From assembly GCA_027063105.1 (NCBI GenBank), contig JAMOSL010000142.1, positions 1 to 7,233 of the forward strand: a stretch of 7,233 nucleotides of DNA, written 5' to 3'. The notes beneath the pieces are model-generated. The model worked only from the letters and a program-made list of their open reading frames with translations. It searched no databases and was not told the origin of the DNA. Both the position numbers and the translations under genes were made by a program. The DNA is from Campylobacteraceae bacterium. GTDB taxonomy: Bacteria > Campylobacterota > Campylobacteria > Campylobacterales > Sulfurovaceae. Shown here piece by piece: positions 5,923 to 7,233 of this stretch (its first letter is position 1; every line of letters begins with the position of its first letter).

Positions 5923-7233
5923 ATGGCTCAAAAGGCGATTAGAGAATACGATGCTAAGTCAATCTTAGCGAAACATTGGAATAAATACTTTCCAGATTTT
6001 ACATATGCATATGAAACAACTATGGTTCAAAATGGTTCTGAGTTATTAGAACAAGCAAAAAGTAAAACTTGGTTAGCAGAAAAAGCATTGGTTGCAAAAC
6101 CAGATATGTTATTTGGTAAAAGAGGTATGAATGATTTAGTTCTTGTTAAAGTTGAACAATATGGTGATGTAAAATTAGAAAAAGCATCTTCATGGATTGA
6201 TGAGAAATCATCAGAAAATCAATCTGTTTTCTTTTCATTTGATGAGAATGATAAACCTACAGGTGAAGCATCTATTGATAAATTAACTCACTTTATTGTT
6301 GAGCCATTTACTCCTCATACAGACCAAGAAGAGTATTATGTATCTGCAACTTGTGTTGGTGATGATGATGTTATATATATGTCTGCTCAAGGTGGAGTAT
6401 ATATTGAAGATAATTGGGATAGAGCTGTTACTGAGGTTGCATTCCCTATTACTGCAACAGAAGATGAAATAGCAGAGCAAATTAGAGCTAATGTTCCTAA
6501 AGATGTAGCTGATAAAGATAAAGCAAATTTTGCTGAATTTTGTATAGGTTTCTTTAAAGCATACAGAGAATTAAATTTTGCTTACCTTGAGATTAATCCA
6601 TTTGTTATGCAAGGTTCTAAAATTGAACTTCTTGATATGGTTGCAAAACTAGATGATACTGCTGGATTTATGATGGTAGAAGAGTGGGGGGATGTTGAGT
6701 ATCCTACTGCATTTGGAATGGAAGCTAAATCTCCAGAAGTTGAAGCTGTTGAAGAGGCTGATGCAAAAACTGGTGCTTCATTGAAATTGACACTACTTAA
6801 GCCAGAAGCTAGAATCTGGACTATGGTAGCTGGTGGTGGTGCTTCTGTGGTATATGCTGATACTATCGCAGATATGGCTGGTATAGAAGACCTCGCTAAC
6901 TATGGTGAGTATAGTGGTGGACCAACTACAGGTGAGACTAAGTTCTATGCTGAGACACTGCTTGACCTTATGACAAGAGAAAAAGACCCATCAGGTCGTG
7001 GAAAAGTTATGATTATTGGTGGGGCTATTGCTAACTTTACTGATGTTGCAAAAACATTTACAGGTATCATTCAAGCATTTGAAGTATATGCTGATAAGAT
7101 GAAAGAAGTAGATTTAAAAATTTATGTTCGTCGTGGTGGACCAAATTATGAAAAAGGTCTAAAAGATATTAAAGAAGCAGCTGATAGATTAGGACTATAT
7201 ATTGAAGTTTACGGTCCTGAAACTCATGTAACT
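5923..7233 (+). CDS. aclB: ATP-citrate lyase subunit AclB, nearly complete (3' end outside window)
   Basis: ATP- and citrate-binding subunit of the two-subunit ATP-citrate lyase. With AclA it converts citrate, CoA and ATP to acetyl-CoA, oxaloacetate, ADP and phosphate, a key step of the reductive TCA cycle for CO2 fixation in the cytoplasm. The frame is open for 437 codons to the window edge. It matches the N-terminal half of animal ACLY: an ATP-grasp region at about 1-245 with VAKPDMLFGKRG (57-68), YLEINPF (221-227, Mg/nucleotide-site type) and LLDMVAKLDDTA (236-247), then a citrate-binding domain with WTMVAGGGASVVYADTI (299-315), LANYGEYSGGPT (324-335), IIGGAIANFTDVA (364-376), YVRRGGPNYEKGL (401-413) and GPETHVT at the edge. 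In ACLY the region corresponding to AclB continues only briefly past this last motif, so few residues are probably missing. The ATG has a strong ribosome site. aclA is expected just downstream but is not visible. Confidence 0.96.
   Translation, partial: MAQKAIREYDAKSILAKHWNKYFPDFTYAYETTMVQNGSELLEQAKSKTWLAEKALVAKPDMLFGKRGMNDLVLVKVEQYGDVKLEKASSWIDEKSSENQSVFFSFDENDKPTGEASIDKLTHFIVEPFTPHTDQEEYYVSATCVGDDDVIYMSAQGGVYIEDNWDRAVTEVAFPITATEDEIAEQIRANVPKDVADKDKANFAEFCIGFFKAYRELNFAYLEINPFVMQGSKIELLDMVAKLDDTAGFMMVEEWGDVEYPTAFGMEAKSPEVEAVEEADAKTGASLKLTLLKPEARIWTMVAGGGASVVYADTIADMAGIEDLANYGEYSGGPTTGETKFYAETLLDLMTREKDPSGRGKVMIIGGAIANFTDVAKTFTGIIQAFEVYADKMKEVDLKIYVRRGGPNYEKGLKDIKEAADRLGLYIEVYGPETHVT

Noticed and set aside
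6283..6480. A 65-codon open frame on the - strand opposite aclB.
   Set aside because: It is antisense to highly conserved AclB sequence and shows no independent start signal or recognisable domain.

Overview
The window is AT-rich (roughly 30% GC by eye), and every gene lies on the + strand. It most likely comes from an autotrophic member of the Campylobacterota (Epsilonproteobacteria), of the Sulfurimonas/Sulfurovum type. Two things support this. The order atpD-atpC-tolQ-tolR-tolA-tolB is the arrangement I know from this phylum (Campylobacter jejuni has the same run). The last gene encodes the ATP-citrate lyase subunit AclB, a marker of the reductive TCA cycle that many sulfur- or hydrogen-oxidising Campylobacterota use to fix CO2. 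Genus-level assignment is inference.

Layout. Bases 1-1158 hold the end of the F1Fo ATP synthase operon: the 3' part of atpD (beta) and the whole of atpC (epsilon). Bases 1167-4133 hold a compact Tol module: TolQ-like and TolR-like motor subunits, a lysine-rich TolA/TonB-like energy transducer, and periplasmic TolB. Gaps there are 8 nt, a 1-nt overlap, 5 nt and 2 nt, which looks like one transcription unit continuing from the ATP synthase genes. Bases 4149-4718 hold a glutamine amidotransferase (PabA/TrpG type). Bases 4733-5803 hold a polytopic membrane protein of unassigned function that somewhat resembles GT-C glycosyltransferases. A 119-nt non-coding gap (5804-5922) carries a plausible promoter and a strong ribosome binding site. 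Then aclB begins at 5923 and runs off the right edge, very probably only a few residues short of complete.

Function. The ATP synthase and the Tol motor both draw on the proton gradient: one makes ATP, the other powers outer-membrane constriction and lipid homeostasis during division. The gene that usually follows tolB, pal (the outer-membrane partner), is absent here, and pabA occupies its place. AclB, with AclA probably just beyond the window, would cleave citrate to acetyl-CoA and oxaloacetate using ATP and CoA.

I see no RNA genes, insertion sequences, CRISPR array or phage genes. I found no convincing new multi-gene system. The least explained items are the membrane protein at 4733-5803, the missing pal, and the poly-A-rich lysine linker in tolA.
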